Positions 8,405 to 16,854 of a stretch of 64,000 nucleotides of DNA are shown piece by piece (position 1 is the first letter of the stretch; the number at the start of each line of letters is the position of its first letter). The stretch spans positions 1 through 64,000 of the forward strand of contig CAZWSL010000004.1 of the NCBI GenBank assembly GCA_964636495.1, read 5' to 3'. This DNA is from Desulfobacula sp964636495. Lineage in GTDB: Bacteria > Desulfobacterota > Desulfobacteria > Desulfobacterales > Desulfobacteraceae. The position numbers and the translations under genes were made by a program. The notes under the pieces are model-generated. The model did not search any database. It was not told where the DNA came from and saw only the letters and a list, made by a program, of their open reading frames with translations.

Positions 8405-8440
8405 AAGGCTGACAGCGGTTTACGCTGATCAGCCTTTTTT
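8405..8440 (+). terminator. Rho-independent terminator of the tRNA-Lys remnant
   Basis: AAGGCTGA-CAGCG pairs with CGCTG-A-TCAGCCTT (one bulged A, 5-base loop) and is followed by a run of T. It sits 12 bp after the tRNA 3' end, as expected for a native tRNA terminator. Confidence 0.85.
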
Positions 8441-8755
8441 AACCGGTTCTATAAATTTCGTATAAATCCATCAATTTGAATCAATTGTTATTTTTATTTA
8501 ACTATAACAAATCACGCCTCAAGCTGTTGCCGGTATTTGCAATTAATCTGGCTGTCAATCAGCATTCAAAATTGACTCCATAGCAGCGTCCGGTGTATCT
8601 TCTTGTAAGAAAAAGTATGTTTAGTATATACGGCTGAATCACCTGCCCAACAGGATGTAAAAAAGATTTAATGATTTTTTGAAAAATCATCAAAAAAGAG
8701 TTGATCTTGTGCTGAAAGGGGTCAAACTTCAACGCTGTTTGACAATAAGGATAAT
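8441..8755. other. Intergenic stretch, 315 bp
   Basis: This lies between the tRNA remnant terminator and the alpha/beta hydrolase gene. It is AT-rich, and I see no gene, RNA or clear promoter. Confidence 0.4.
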
Positions 8756-9535
8756 ATGAGAAAAGTTATAAATAATTGGACAAAAAAAGGGCAGATTCTG
8801 AACAAAACATTACCGACTCAGAATAGGTCGATCATTCTTGTTCATGGCTTTGTAGGAAGCCCATATGATATGAAACCGCTTGCTGATGTTTTAGCCGATA
8901 AAGGTTACAGAGTTGTTATTCCTTTAGTTCCAGGTCAAACTTCAAGTAGCAAAATTTTAGCAAGGGGCGGTTATACTCCACAAGATTATGTTAATTCACT
9001 CCAAAAAATAGTTGACAATGAAATTAAACAAACAGGATTATTGCCATCATTGGTGGGTTTTTCTATGGGAGGAGCGACATCTACAATTGTTGCCACTGAA
9101 GGCAAAATATATAAGTTAGCATTAATTGCACCTTTTTTCGAGCTCACTAAAAATCATACTTTATACACTAACATTGCCAGCAGAATAAAACATTATATTC
9201 CAGTGATTCTAAAATTAAGTAAAGGTAAAATCAATTACAAAGACGGGAAGAAACAATATTTCCCAGGTTCCTATTTTATATCATTATCAGCATATTACCA
9301 ATTAAGCAAATTAGGTCAATTGGCTAAATTACGAGCCGCTGATATAGATATACCAGCAATTATAATTGGCTCGCATAATGACGAAGTGGCTTCCTTTAAG
9401 GTTACAAAAGATCTGTTTGAAGGTCATCAACATGTCGAAATAATAGATTATCCTAACTCTAATCACATTTTATTGTATGATTATGATAAAGAAGGTTGCA
9501 TACAAAGATTAGTCGAATTTTTAACACAGAATTAA
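8756..9535 (+). CDS. Alpha/beta hydrolase, carboxylesterase/monoacylglycerol lipase type
   Basis: The 259-residue protein has the lid-bearing esterase layout. The oxyanion motif is HGFVGSP (30-36), the nucleophile elbow GFSMGG has Ser103, the acid is Asp209 in SHNDE and the base is His237 in NSNH. The full triad suggests an active esterase on short acyl or glycerol esters; the exact substrate cannot be told. No signal peptide is seen, so it is cytoplasmic. It stands alone, followed by a 25-bp palindrome. Confidence 0.85.
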   Translation: MRKVINNWTKKGQILNKTLPTQNRSIILVHGFVGSPYDMKPLADVLADKGYRVVIPLVPGQTSSSKILARGGYTPQDYVNSLQKIVDNEIKQTGLLPSLVGFSMGGATSTIVATEGKIYKLALIAPFFELTKNHTLYTNIASRIKHYIPVILKLSKGKINYKDGKKQYFPGSYFISLSAYYQLSKLGQLAKLRAADIDIPAIIIGSHNDEVASFKVTKDLFEGHQHVEIIDYPNSNHILLYDYDKEGCIQRLVEFLTQN

Positions 9536-9603
9536 AAAAAATATCTGATTGCATTTGAAGTTTATTATAATCAACAAGAAAACATTCGGCCAACGACTGG
9601 AAA

Positions 9604-9628
9604 ATGCCTGCTCACTGTGAGCAGGCAT
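9604..9628. repeat. 25-bp perfect palindrome
   Basis: ATGCCTGCTCAC and GTGAGCAGGCAT are exact reverse complements around a single T. It lies 69 bp after the hydrolase gene and has no T-run. It could be an extragenic palindrome or a factor-independent stop for transcripts from both sides. Confidence 0.8.
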
Positions 9629-9678
9629 GGTACAACCTAAAAGATGTGGCTTAACCCAGGCTCCAATTTTTTGGGAAG

Positions 9679-9843
9679 GTGCAGAAAGAGCTGTATCAGA
9701 ATATTGTTGCTAATTTGGGCAAACTGCGGATATTGAAAAGTGATGTTTTTATTGTACTTCATGAGATTCCATTGGAGAACTGGGGTATCCGTGGAGGTGT
9801 TCCCGCTTCTGAGATTGATCTGGGATTCAAAGTTGGCGTCTGA
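9679..9843 (+). pseudogene. C-terminal fragment of a 4-oxalocrotonate tautomerase family protein
   Basis: The frame gives 54 residues containing SDVFIVLHEIPLENWGIRGG and PASEIDLGFKV, the characteristic end of a tautomerase family protein. In-frame stops upstream remove the N-terminal part, including the region of the catalytic Pro1. It is therefore a remnant. It shows the gap 9536-10082 is decayed coding DNA and not regulatory space. Confidence 0.7.
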
Positions 9844-10082
9844 AATCTCCCTGAATAAAGCCATTTGTATAGTTTAATGATTTCAAGTAAAACAGGTCTG
9901 AAAGATAAAGAAACAGACTGGAAATAAACAGGAAGGGGAGCGGTTTCCAGATCCCGGGTATGAAATTCGCCGCACTGTACCACCACATGATTCTGCCGGT
10001 GCTGAACCGTTGTGGTAAAACCTGAAAATAAAATTTCATGAAACAGATCCTGCATAGGCGGGGTGCTCACTTTCTGGAGCAC
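9844..10082. other. Non-coding stretch after the tautomerase remnant
   Basis: Minus-strand frames are open here but resemble nothing and overlap the tautomerase remnant. I see no genuine gene. Confidence 0.4.
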
Positions 10083-10763
10083 TTATCTTCCGGGCTTTGG
10101 TATGCCGAAAACAAACGTTTCACCAGTATGTATTTTCAATAAAACCGTTTTGGGATGCCCCATATCCATTAAATCTTCAGAAACTAATTTTTGAGCCAGG
10201 AGTGTTTCATCTTTAACAACTTGATTCTGTATAAAACAGCAATGTCTGCCTCCGAATAAGAACCAGTCACTATCACAGTGAAGATGCATGGTGCCTATAT
10301 AAATAATTGATGAATCAGGTTCAATATCCATGCGATAGATCTGCACATTTTCCCACTCTGTTTTATAAGTAAGGGCATCTGTTCTCCGCTGCCCTTGAAA
10401 ACCTAAATAATAGATGCCCGGTTCCAAAATAAAATAGGTCCATCCCTGTCTGCGTGTATCAGCTGATAGAAATTTAGGCATTATGATGGGTTTGAGCATG
10501 CCACCGGTTTCAAAATCACCCATTGCCATATTCGCATTCTCCCCGGATATACACCCCTTAACCGGATCTGCTCCGGATTCATCCCCTATTTCACAGGTGA
10601 CTCTGAGAAGAACCAATACCTTTTGTCCCTCTATGATGGCCGAGTTATCACTTTTCTTTAATGGGCTCGTATAACTGCATCCGATAGAGAATCCTGTAAA
10701 CCATAATAACATCAATATGCGGGAAAAAACCTTGATTGAATTGCTGAATCCTATCCTTTTCAC
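10083..10763 (-). CDS. Putative lipoprotein of unknown function
   Basis: The 226-residue protein starts at GTG, with GAGGT upstream. A signal peptide ends in a lipobox (FSIGC, Cys29), so the mature protein should be lipid-anchored. The mature part is beta-rich and contains ADTRRQGWTYFILEPGIYYL and a Cys-containing stretch (HLHCDSDWFLFGGRHCC). Phrases like 'EPGIYYLGF' are common in bacterial lipoproteins that build beta-sandwich domains. I recognise no family. It lies 50 bp downstream of another lipoprotein gene and probably shares its transcript. Confidence 0.6.
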   Translation of the reverse strand: MKRIGFSNSIKVFSRILMLLWFTGFSIGCSYTSPLKKSDNSAIIEGQKVLVLLRVTCEIGDESGADPVKGCISGENANMAMGDFETGGMLKPIIMPKFLSADTRRQGWTYFILEPGIYYLGFQGQRRTDALTYKTEWENVQIYRMDIEPDSSIIYIGTMHLHCDSDWFLFGGRHCCFIQNQVVKDETLLAQKLVSEDLMDMGHPKTVLLKIHTGETFVFGIPKPGR

Positions 10764-10813
10764 TTGTTATTACCTCAATTCACACCATTACAATTGAAAA
10801 AATGTTAATGCAA

Positions 10814-11272
10814 TCACTTTTCCACACTACTATTATCTGAAGATGTGCCGTCATCCTGTTCTGCCCAGTTTTTTAGCAGGTCACCGTATGTTTTAAACAT
10901 AGATCGTTTTACCACTTTAAATCTTGTCATCCGGTTTTGGTGGTCAAACTGGATGAGTAGCACATAATCTTTTGTTAACTCCTCAATCCCTCCGTAGGCC
11001 TGATATCCTCCTGCAACTATCCATGGCATTAATGCCCAAACTGTTTTCCAGTTATACGCAAAGATATTTTCATCGATCCATAATACGTCAGGTTTCCCCA
11101 GCATTTCAACAATTTCAGCTTTAGAGGTCGTGCCTGGTTTGAGTGATGCAAGCTCGTTATCTGTTATTTCCTCTCCAGAAATACATTTTTCCGGCACTGG
11201 AATAATAACGCACCCACTGACAAGAGATAAAAGAGTTAAAAGCATAGCTATTTGTAATCTGCAGTTTCCCAA
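10814..11272 (-). CDS. SmpA/OmlA (BamE)-like lipoprotein
   Basis: The 152-residue lipoprotein has a signal peptide ending in LVSGC (Cys21). The mature part opens with the SmpA/OmlA signature, seen as LKPGTTSKAEIVEMLGKPD, about residues 45-63. Members such as BamE support outer-membrane protein assembly, but many family members outside the Bam complex have unknown roles. The protein is longer than BamE, and its hydrophobic middle (ALMPWIVAGGY) is unusual. The start is TTG, with GAGAGG 5 bp upstream; no better ATG exists before the signal peptide. It is the first gene of a two-gene lipoprotein unit. Confidence 0.68.
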   Translation of the reverse strand: MGNCRLQIAMLLTLLSLVSGCVIIPVPEKCISGEEITDNELASLKPGTTSKAEIVEMLGKPDVLWIDENIFAYNWKTVWALMPWIVAGGYQAYGGIEELTKDYVLLIQFDHQNRMTRFKVVKRSMFKTYGDLLKNWAEQDDGTSSDNSSVEK

Positions 11273-11890
11273 ATCAACCTCTCTCTAATAAAAAAACCAG
11301 ATGGGTTATGATATGTTCCCCTGTGAATATGAAAGATTGCAATTGTTTCCCAAAAAAGATGAAACATTCAGCATGCAGAACAAACTCGGAACAGAAGATG
11401 ATCCTGATTTCTATTGTTAAAGATTACCACAAAACAGGGTAAAGTACTAATGGTATTATCAGCCAGGAATCAGATTCAGCAGGCTACCAATAGTTTGTCT
11501 CACCACTCCGGATTTTCATTCACTGCAGGGGAATGCCGGTTTTGAGATCGTCTGAACTGTGAAGTATTTCAGATACCGATATAATTCAGAACCGATCATG
11601 ACAAGCCTGACATCAGGATAGTGCAACTATTTTTGAGTTTTCTTCTGTTTACATCTACAATTCTTTTTGATACAAAATTTTAAACAGATTTACTGTTAAC
11701 TATGGATATATATCACTTATAAAGGACAATCTGGAACTTGATGGTTATGAAGTGTTCACTGCTGCACCTGACGGAGAGACCCTCTCTATTCTTTAAGAAA
11801 ACCGTGATCTGTCCCAATATATTTTGACAATTCCGGAGACCGGATATAAGCTGAATGCTTTTGATTAAAACTGAATAAAGGTTTACCATA
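11273..11890. other. 618-bp gap with a decayed gene fragment
   Basis: No intact gene is seen. A short plus-strand stretch at 11707-11796 reads like the start of a response-regulator receiver domain (listed separately). The rest looks featureless. The potassium channel gene begins at the right end, with AATAAAGG upstream of its ATG. Confidence 0.4.
11707..11796 (+). pseudogene. Remnant of a response-regulator receiver domain
   Basis: The frame reads LIKDNLELDGYEVFTAAPDG and then ETLSIL before a stop. It matches the alpha1-beta2-alpha2 region of receiver domains (LKxNLELxGYEVxTAxDGE). The acidic pocket and phospho-acceptor parts are not present in frame. The match is short, so this is a suggestion. 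Confidence 0.45.
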
Positions 11891-13582
11891 ATGAAATTTC
11901 TTCCTGCCCAGATTCTCTATTTTACCAGAAGCAGAACAACCAAACGGAATTTTAACCTTCTTTTTAAATTCCTTATTGTGTTGGCACTGATGATTACAGT
12001 CTACAGTGTTTTGTTTCATTTTATAATGCTTTTTGAGGACAAAGAGTTTACCTGGATTACCGGTTTTTATTGGACACTCACTGTCATGTCCACACTTGGT
12101 TTTGGTGATATTACGTTTACCAGTGATCTCGGCAAGGCCTTTACAATGGTTGTACTCATCTCAGGCATTCTTTTTCTTCTTGTCATGCTGCCCTTTACCT
12201 TTATTCAATTTTTTTATGCGCCATGGCTTGAAGCCCAGTCAAGGGCTAAAACACCGCGGGAATTGCCGGAAAAAACAAAAGGGCATGTGATATTGACAAG
12301 TTTTGATTCCTTAACCATAAATCTGGTCAAACAGCTTGAAAAATATAATTATGAATATGCCATTATCGCAGCGGACCAGCAACAGGTATTAGAACTTTAT
12401 GATTTAAACTTCAAGGTGGTTGTGGGTGATCTTGGTGATCCAGAAACCTATAGACGTCTGCATATAAAAGATGCTGCCATGCTGGTTGCCAATAATGATG
12501 ATATGGTGAATACAAATATATCTTTTACAGTGAGGGAAATCTCTAAAAATATACCCATTATCACCAATGCAAATGCAGATGACTCCATCGATATTCTACA
12601 GCTTGCCGGCAGTACTTATGTTTTCCCGTTCAGGAAGATGCTTGGAGAATCGCTGGCACGAAGAACGCTGGGAATGAGTATGGGATCCAATATTGTTGGA
12701 AAATTTGATCAGCTTATCATTGCTGAAGCATCAGCAATGCGAACACCTCTTGAGGGAAAAACACTCATACAGAGTAATCTGCGGGAAAAAACGGGTGTAA
12801 CAGTTGTGGGACTTTGGGAGAGAGGCCAGTTTAAAATACCGAGACCACATACCCGGATCAATTCCACGACTGTCCTCGTGCTTGCCGGTTCGGCTGAACA
12901 GCTTAAAAATTATGATAAAATTTTTTCCATTTATCGTGATTATCAAACCCTTGACGCTCCTGTACTTATACTGGGCGGCGGTCGTGTCGGACATTCAGCT
13001 GCACAGATTTTAGAAGAGAGGCAGATTGTATACAAGGTTGTGGAAAAAAAACCAAGATTGATTAAAAATGACAAATATGTTCAAGGAAATGCTGCTGATC
13101 TTGAGACTTTGATCCGGGCCGGGATACAAAAAACACCATCTGTAATCATTACAACTCATGATGACTCAATGAATATTTATCTAACCATTTACTGCCGTCA
13201 ACTGCGACCGAATATACAGATTATCAGCAGGGCAAACCTGGATGGTAATATCTCCAAACTCCACAGAGCTGGAGCAGACCTTGTCATGTCATACGCTTCC
13301 ATGGGAGCGAATACCATTCTCAATCTTTTAAAACCTGATAAGGTACTCATGTTTGCAGAAGGCCTGAACATTTTCCGTACGCCGGTTCACTCATCCCTTG
13401 CGGGTAAATCCCTTGCTGAGAGTCAGATCAGGAAACAGACAGGCTGCAGTGTGATAGCTATTGGCCAAAATAATAAAATGGATATCAACCCGGAACCCTC
13501 CACTCTTCTTCAAGAATATGATGAAATGGTTTTGATTGGAACAAGCGATGCGGAAAACCGTCTTATGGATATCTATAAATAG
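11891..13582 (+). CDS. Potassium channel with two RCK (TrkA-N/TrkA-C) modules
   Basis: The 563-residue protein has a two-helix pore (hydrophobic about residues 22-48 and 85-105) with the K+ selectivity filter TLGFGD (68-73). Two cytoplasmic RCK modules follow. Each has a Rossmann core (HVILTSFDSL near 122 and VLILGGGRVGHSAA near 355) and a TrkA-C tail. Tandem RCK gating rings open or close with ligands such as nucleotides or ions. The protein sits in the inner membrane and controls K+ flux. It is monocistronic. No kdp or trk genes are close. Confidence 0.88.
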   Translation: MKFLPAQILYFTRSRTTKRNFNLLFKFLIVLALMITVYSVLFHFIMLFEDKEFTWITGFYWTLTVMSTLGFGDITFTSDLGKAFTMVVLISGILFLLVMLPFTFIQFFYAPWLEAQSRAKTPRELPEKTKGHVILTSFDSLTINLVKQLEKYNYEYAIIAADQQQVLELYDLNFKVVVGDLGDPETYRRLHIKDAAMLVANNDDMVNTNISFTVREISKNIPIITNANADDSIDILQLAGSTYVFPFRKMLGESLARRTLGMSMGSNIVGKFDQLIIAEASAMRTPLEGKTLIQSNLREKTGVTVVGLWERGQFKIPRPHTRINSTTVLVLAGSAEQLKNYDKIFSIYRDYQTLDAPVLILGGGRVGHSAAQILEERQIVYKVVEKKPRLIKNDKYVQGNAADLETLIRAGIQKTPSVIITTHDDSMNIYLTIYCRQLRPNIQIISRANLDGNISKLHRAGADLVMSYASMGANTILNLLKPDKVLMFAEGLNIFRTPVHSSLAGKSLAESQIRKQTGCSVIAIGQNNKMDINPEPSTLLQEYDEMVLIGTSDAENRLMDIYK

Positions 13583-13650
13583 CGGGGAAAGATCCATATA
13601 GAGAGACATCACTATGCAGTTTCATCAACCAGAAACAGAGATCAATCATG

Positions 13651-14544
13651 CTATTTTATACGGGTTGACTCTGGCTGGACAAAGTAATTTCTACCCAGAA
13701 CTACCATTAAAATACCACCTAATATCATCATGGCTGATATGGTTAAACGCAGCGTAATCGTCTCAGATACAAATATGACTCCTCCGAAAGCTGCGATTAC
13801 AGGAACCAGCAGTTGGAGTACAGCTGCCTGCAATGCGGTAAGTCCCCCAAGTGCAATGTACCAGATCGTATAACCGATTCCTGATGTTACTCCGCCTGAT
13901 AATACTGCCAGAAACACGCCTTCAAATGAAAAACTTGAATTTTTAATCGTAATCAGCAGCAAAACAACAGCAATGGGAATCGTCCTGAAAAAATTATAGG
14001 CAGTATCAGTAAGCGGATTTTTTGAGCCTCGTCCCATAAGGGTATAAATACCCCACGCCATACCCGCCACTGCCATAAGTAAAAAGCCTGCAGCCGATGG
14101 TGTTGTCACTGATGGAAGGATCAGATAGACAAATCCTGTGAAAGCGATTATGACACCGCTCCATTCCGCAATATGCAATCGGTTTCCAGAAAGAAGAGAT
14201 AACAGTATCATTGTTATCTGGACGGAACCAAATAAAATAAGCGCACCAGTTGCCGTGTTCAGTGTAATATAGGCAAAGGAGAATGAAATGGCATAAAGGA
14301 ACAGCATCACACCGGCAGACCAGCTGCCTTTTGTGGTTGAACCATGTTTGGTTTTATTAATACCGATAATTCCCATGAGAAAAACAGCTCCTGACATCAG
14401 GCGTATAATGGTAAAACTGGATGCATCAATGGCTCTCTCATCCAGTGCCAGCCGGCACAGCACCGAATTTGCGGCAAATGCAATTAATGCCAGGCTTGTA
14501 AAGACAATGGTTCTGACCAGATAGTCAGCGGGTTTATTGATCAA
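13651..14544 (-). CDS. EamA/DMT family transporter
   Basis: The 297-residue protein has about ten hydrophobic segments forming two EamA repeats, each with five helices. This is the layout of drug/metabolite exporters such as RhaT or YdcZ-like proteins. The second repeat carries TSGIGYTIWYIALGGLTALQ, typical of the family. Substrates in this family (amino acids, sugars, purines) cannot be told from sequence. It is convergent with the potassium channel gene and stands alone. Confidence 0.85.
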   Translation of the reverse strand: MINKPADYLVRTIVFTSLALIAFAANSVLCRLALDERAIDASSFTIIRLMSGAVFLMGIIGINKTKHGSTTKGSWSAGVMLFLYAISFSFAYITLNTATGALILFGSVQITMILLSLLSGNRLHIAEWSGVIIAFTGFVYLILPSVTTPSAAGFLLMAVAGMAWGIYTLMGRGSKNPLTDTAYNFFRTIPIAVVLLLITIKNSSFSFEGVFLAVLSGGVTSGIGYTIWYIALGGLTALQAAVLQLLVPVIAAFGGVIFVSETITLRLTISAMMILGGILMVVLGRNYFVQPESTRIK

Positions 14545-14869
14545 TTTTAACTCCGTAAAATATTAAGTTAGCCATACTGTCAGATACCAGCTAACCCCGG
14601 TTGAGAGATCTTTCCTGCTGCCTGCAGGCACAGAGCCATGCTGGATTCCCGCATATATGTCGGCTATATTTATATTCAAAATCCAGTGGCCTGACAAGCC
14701 CTAATTTAAAGATGACTACTTCGCGTTATGCCAGGCAGCGTTCAAAAATGACCCGCTGTCAGCCAGTGGATATTAAGATCCCGAATATACTTGCATGACT
14801 CATCCTGCTTTGTTACAATTGTGTATAAAAATGGTAATTTGAAATTTAATACAATCCATCAGGGGTAAT
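14545..14869. other. Intergenic stretch, 325 bp
   Basis: This separates the divergent EamA gene and the small gene at 14870. It should hold promoters for both, but I find no clean hexamer pair. A short frame at 14601-14798 is open without family likeness and is not called. Confidence 0.35.
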
Positions 14870-15136
14870 ATGAAAGCCATCCAGGTCGATTATGATCCAG
14901 AATCAAAAAAAGTTACAATTAAGAAAAATGGTGAAAAAGAAGATTGGGCAGAAGTCTGTAAAAAGTTTAATGATGATGTTGAACGGATCATGGATTATGA
15001 TAAACACAAGGACTGCACAGGTCTCTATGTCTGTCGTGATGATAATAACAATCCTTTTTATTACCTTGTCAGAGAAGACAGAGCACTCTACCGGATGAAG
15101 CGCAAACATTTTATTGATAATATCGGGCTTAAATAA
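14870..15136 (+). CDS. Small charged hypothetical protein
   Basis: The 88-residue acidic/basic protein has no hydrophobic segment and so is probably cytoplasmic. A GGGG-type ribosome-binding site (CAGGGGTAAT) precedes the ATG by 6 bp, which supports it as a real gene. I recognise no family. Two cysteines (in DCTGLYVC) are spaced by six residues. Confidence 0.55.
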   Translation: MKAIQVDYDPESKKVTIKKNGEKEDWAEVCKKFNDDVERIMDYDKHKDCTGLYVCRDDNNNPFYYLVREDRALYRMKRKHFIDNIGLK

Positions 15137-15234
15137 ACTCAAAACAGTATCAGTAAACTATTATTATATCCGTGGAACCCCTTGTGCCAGGATGGAGGTT
15201 TCCTCAGTTGAAAACCAGATCGGGTCCTCAAATT

Positions 15235-15450
15235 TTAATAAATTCCAAAATCACATCCTGCTGCAAGAGTTTGTCCCATCTCAAAACACTCCTGCAGGAT
15301 ATTTTCTGAAACAGCTCCCCTGGATATGATCGGTTCATACACCTTTTGAAACGAAAACCCTTTGCAGATCCGTTCAATTTGAACAGCGGTATTCCGACCG
15401 TCATTTCCTGCACTGATGAACAGGGCATAGGGTTTGGCATATTTAAAATA
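15235..15450 (-). pseudogene. C-terminal fragment of a flavodoxin-family NAD(P)H oxidoreductase
   Basis: One minus-strand frame reads KPYALFISAGNDGRN, then AVQIERICKGFSFQKVYEPI, then a segment ending in GQTLAAG. That is the end of the flavodoxin-fold proteins often annotated as flavodoxin family protein. The N-terminal FMN-binding half is missing and no start exists, so it is a remnant. A different open frame overlaps it and should not be mistaken for the gene. Confidence 0.6.
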
Positions 15451-15550
15451 AAATTTATTGATTGGAATATTTTCAAAAAAAAACTATAGTCTGCACATTA
15501 ATTTCAATTGCTGTCGGATTGTGCATCTGACTATTGTTAGGAGGTAGTTC

Positions 15551-16852
15551 GTGATTCAAGCAAAATCTTTAGCAAAAAGCAGTGGATATCGTTGGGTCAT
15601 ATTCTGTCTGCTGGCTTTTGGCTATTTATTGGTTTATTTTCATCGGCTCTGCCCGGCAGTGGTTGCTCTGGACATGCAGGCTGACCTGAACACAAGCGGG
15701 GCTTTGCTGGGCTTTTTAGCAGCCGCTTATTTTTATCCTTATGCTCTGATGCAGATTCCTTCGGGCCTGCTTTCCGATTCCTGGGGGCCGCGCAAAACCA
15801 TCACTGTCTTTTTTGCCCTGGCCGGTTTCTCCTCTATCCTGCTGGGCGTGGTCGAATCACTGGGTCTGGCCATCCTGGCCCGGATACTGGTGGGGTTTGG
15901 CGTGGCTATGCTTTTTGTACCCACCATGAAAGTGATGACCCACTGGTTCAAAACTGAGGAGTTCGCCAGGATGACTGGCATACTCATGGCTGTGGGAGGC
16001 CTGGGGGCGTATGCTGCTGCCCGGCCCCTTGCCTGGCTGAGTGACATTATAGGCTGGCGGGGCAGCTTTGTAGTAATCGGAGTCATCACAATAGTGGTAG
16101 CGGCAGCCATATGGTTTCTCGTACGAAACACACCTCAGGATATGGGATTTCCATTGGTTAACAAACCAGCTGAAGACAATCCGGGTAAAAGTGAAGCTAT
16201 CGGACTGATTCAGGGTATAAAAACTATATTTATGTCCGGACCTTTCTGGATTCTGGCAACCTGGTCTTTTTTCTCGTTCTGCATATTTTTCAGCTTCGGA
16301 GGACTGTGGGGCGGTCCTTATCTGATGCATATCTATGGTTTCAGCAAAACTGAAGCCGGTAACATACTTGGTATGCTGGCCCTGGCTATGGTAGTGGGCA
16401 GCCCTTTTGTCAGCTGGCTGTCGGATAAGGTGTTTCGATCCCGAAAGAAAGTCATTGTTCTGGCCTCGCTCATTACCTTATGTCTCACCATACCTCTGGC
16501 CTTCTTTCCTGATGTAATGAACAAACCTGCTCTTTATCTGCTGTGCTTTCTTTTAGGGATGTTCAACAGCGCCATAGTGGTAGTGGCATTCACTTTAGTC
16601 AAGGAACTGTTCCCGGTGGAAATCGCAGGAACTTCGGTGGGCCTGCTAAACCTGTTCCCATTCCTGGGTGGTGCAGTGGCGCCCCCGATACTGGGAGCCA
16701 TTCTGGAAGCACAGGAAAAAACTGCAACAGGATACTCGGCCGAGGCGTATTCCAAGGCTTTTTTACTATATGTTCTTTTTGCTCTGATCGCTTTTGGGGC
16801 ATCCTGTTTTCTTACCGAAACCATGAAAAAGGAAGCTGATCTGCATCAATGA
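15551..16852 (+). CDS. MFS transporter
   Basis: The 433-residue protein has twelve hydrophobic segments and the MFS loop motif (GLLSDSWGPRKTI near residue 75; WLSDKVFRSRKK in the second half). Its size and the opening (YLLVYFHRLCPAVVALDMQ) resemble the proteobacterial NarK/GlpT-like subset of MFS proteins near nitrate, sugar-phosphate and hexuronate carriers; the substrate is unknown. The start is GTG at 15551, supported by TAGGAGGTAG six bases before it. The gene is convergent with the next MFS gene, with only 2 bp between their stops. A close relative lies at 20422. Confidence 0.87.
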   Translation: MIQAKSLAKSSGYRWVIFCLLAFGYLLVYFHRLCPAVVALDMQADLNTSGALLGFLAAAYFYPYALMQIPSGLLSDSWGPRKTITVFFALAGFSSILLGVVESLGLAILARILVGFGVAMLFVPTMKVMTHWFKTEEFARMTGILMAVGGLGAYAAARPLAWLSDIIGWRGSFVVIGVITIVVAAAIWFLVRNTPQDMGFPLVNKPAEDNPGKSEAIGLIQGIKTIFMSGPFWILATWSFFSFCIFFSFGGLWGGPYLMHIYGFSKTEAGNILGMLALAMVVGSPFVSWLSDKVFRSRKKVIVLASLITLCLTIPLAFFPDVMNKPALYLLCFLLGMFNSAIVVVAFTLVKELFPVEIAGTSVGLLNLFPFLGGAVAPPILGAILEAQEKTATGYSAEAYSKAFLLYVLFALIAFGASCFLTETMKKEADLHQ

Positions 16853-16854
16853 TG

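Noticed and set aside
9637..10082. Three overlapping minus-strand frames
   Set aside because: They lie antisense to a tautomerase remnant and resemble no protein.
15228..15476. 82-residue minus-strand frame as a small gene
   Set aside because: A neighbouring frame on the same strand encodes the end of a flavodoxin-family protein; the open frame is a by-product of the remnant.
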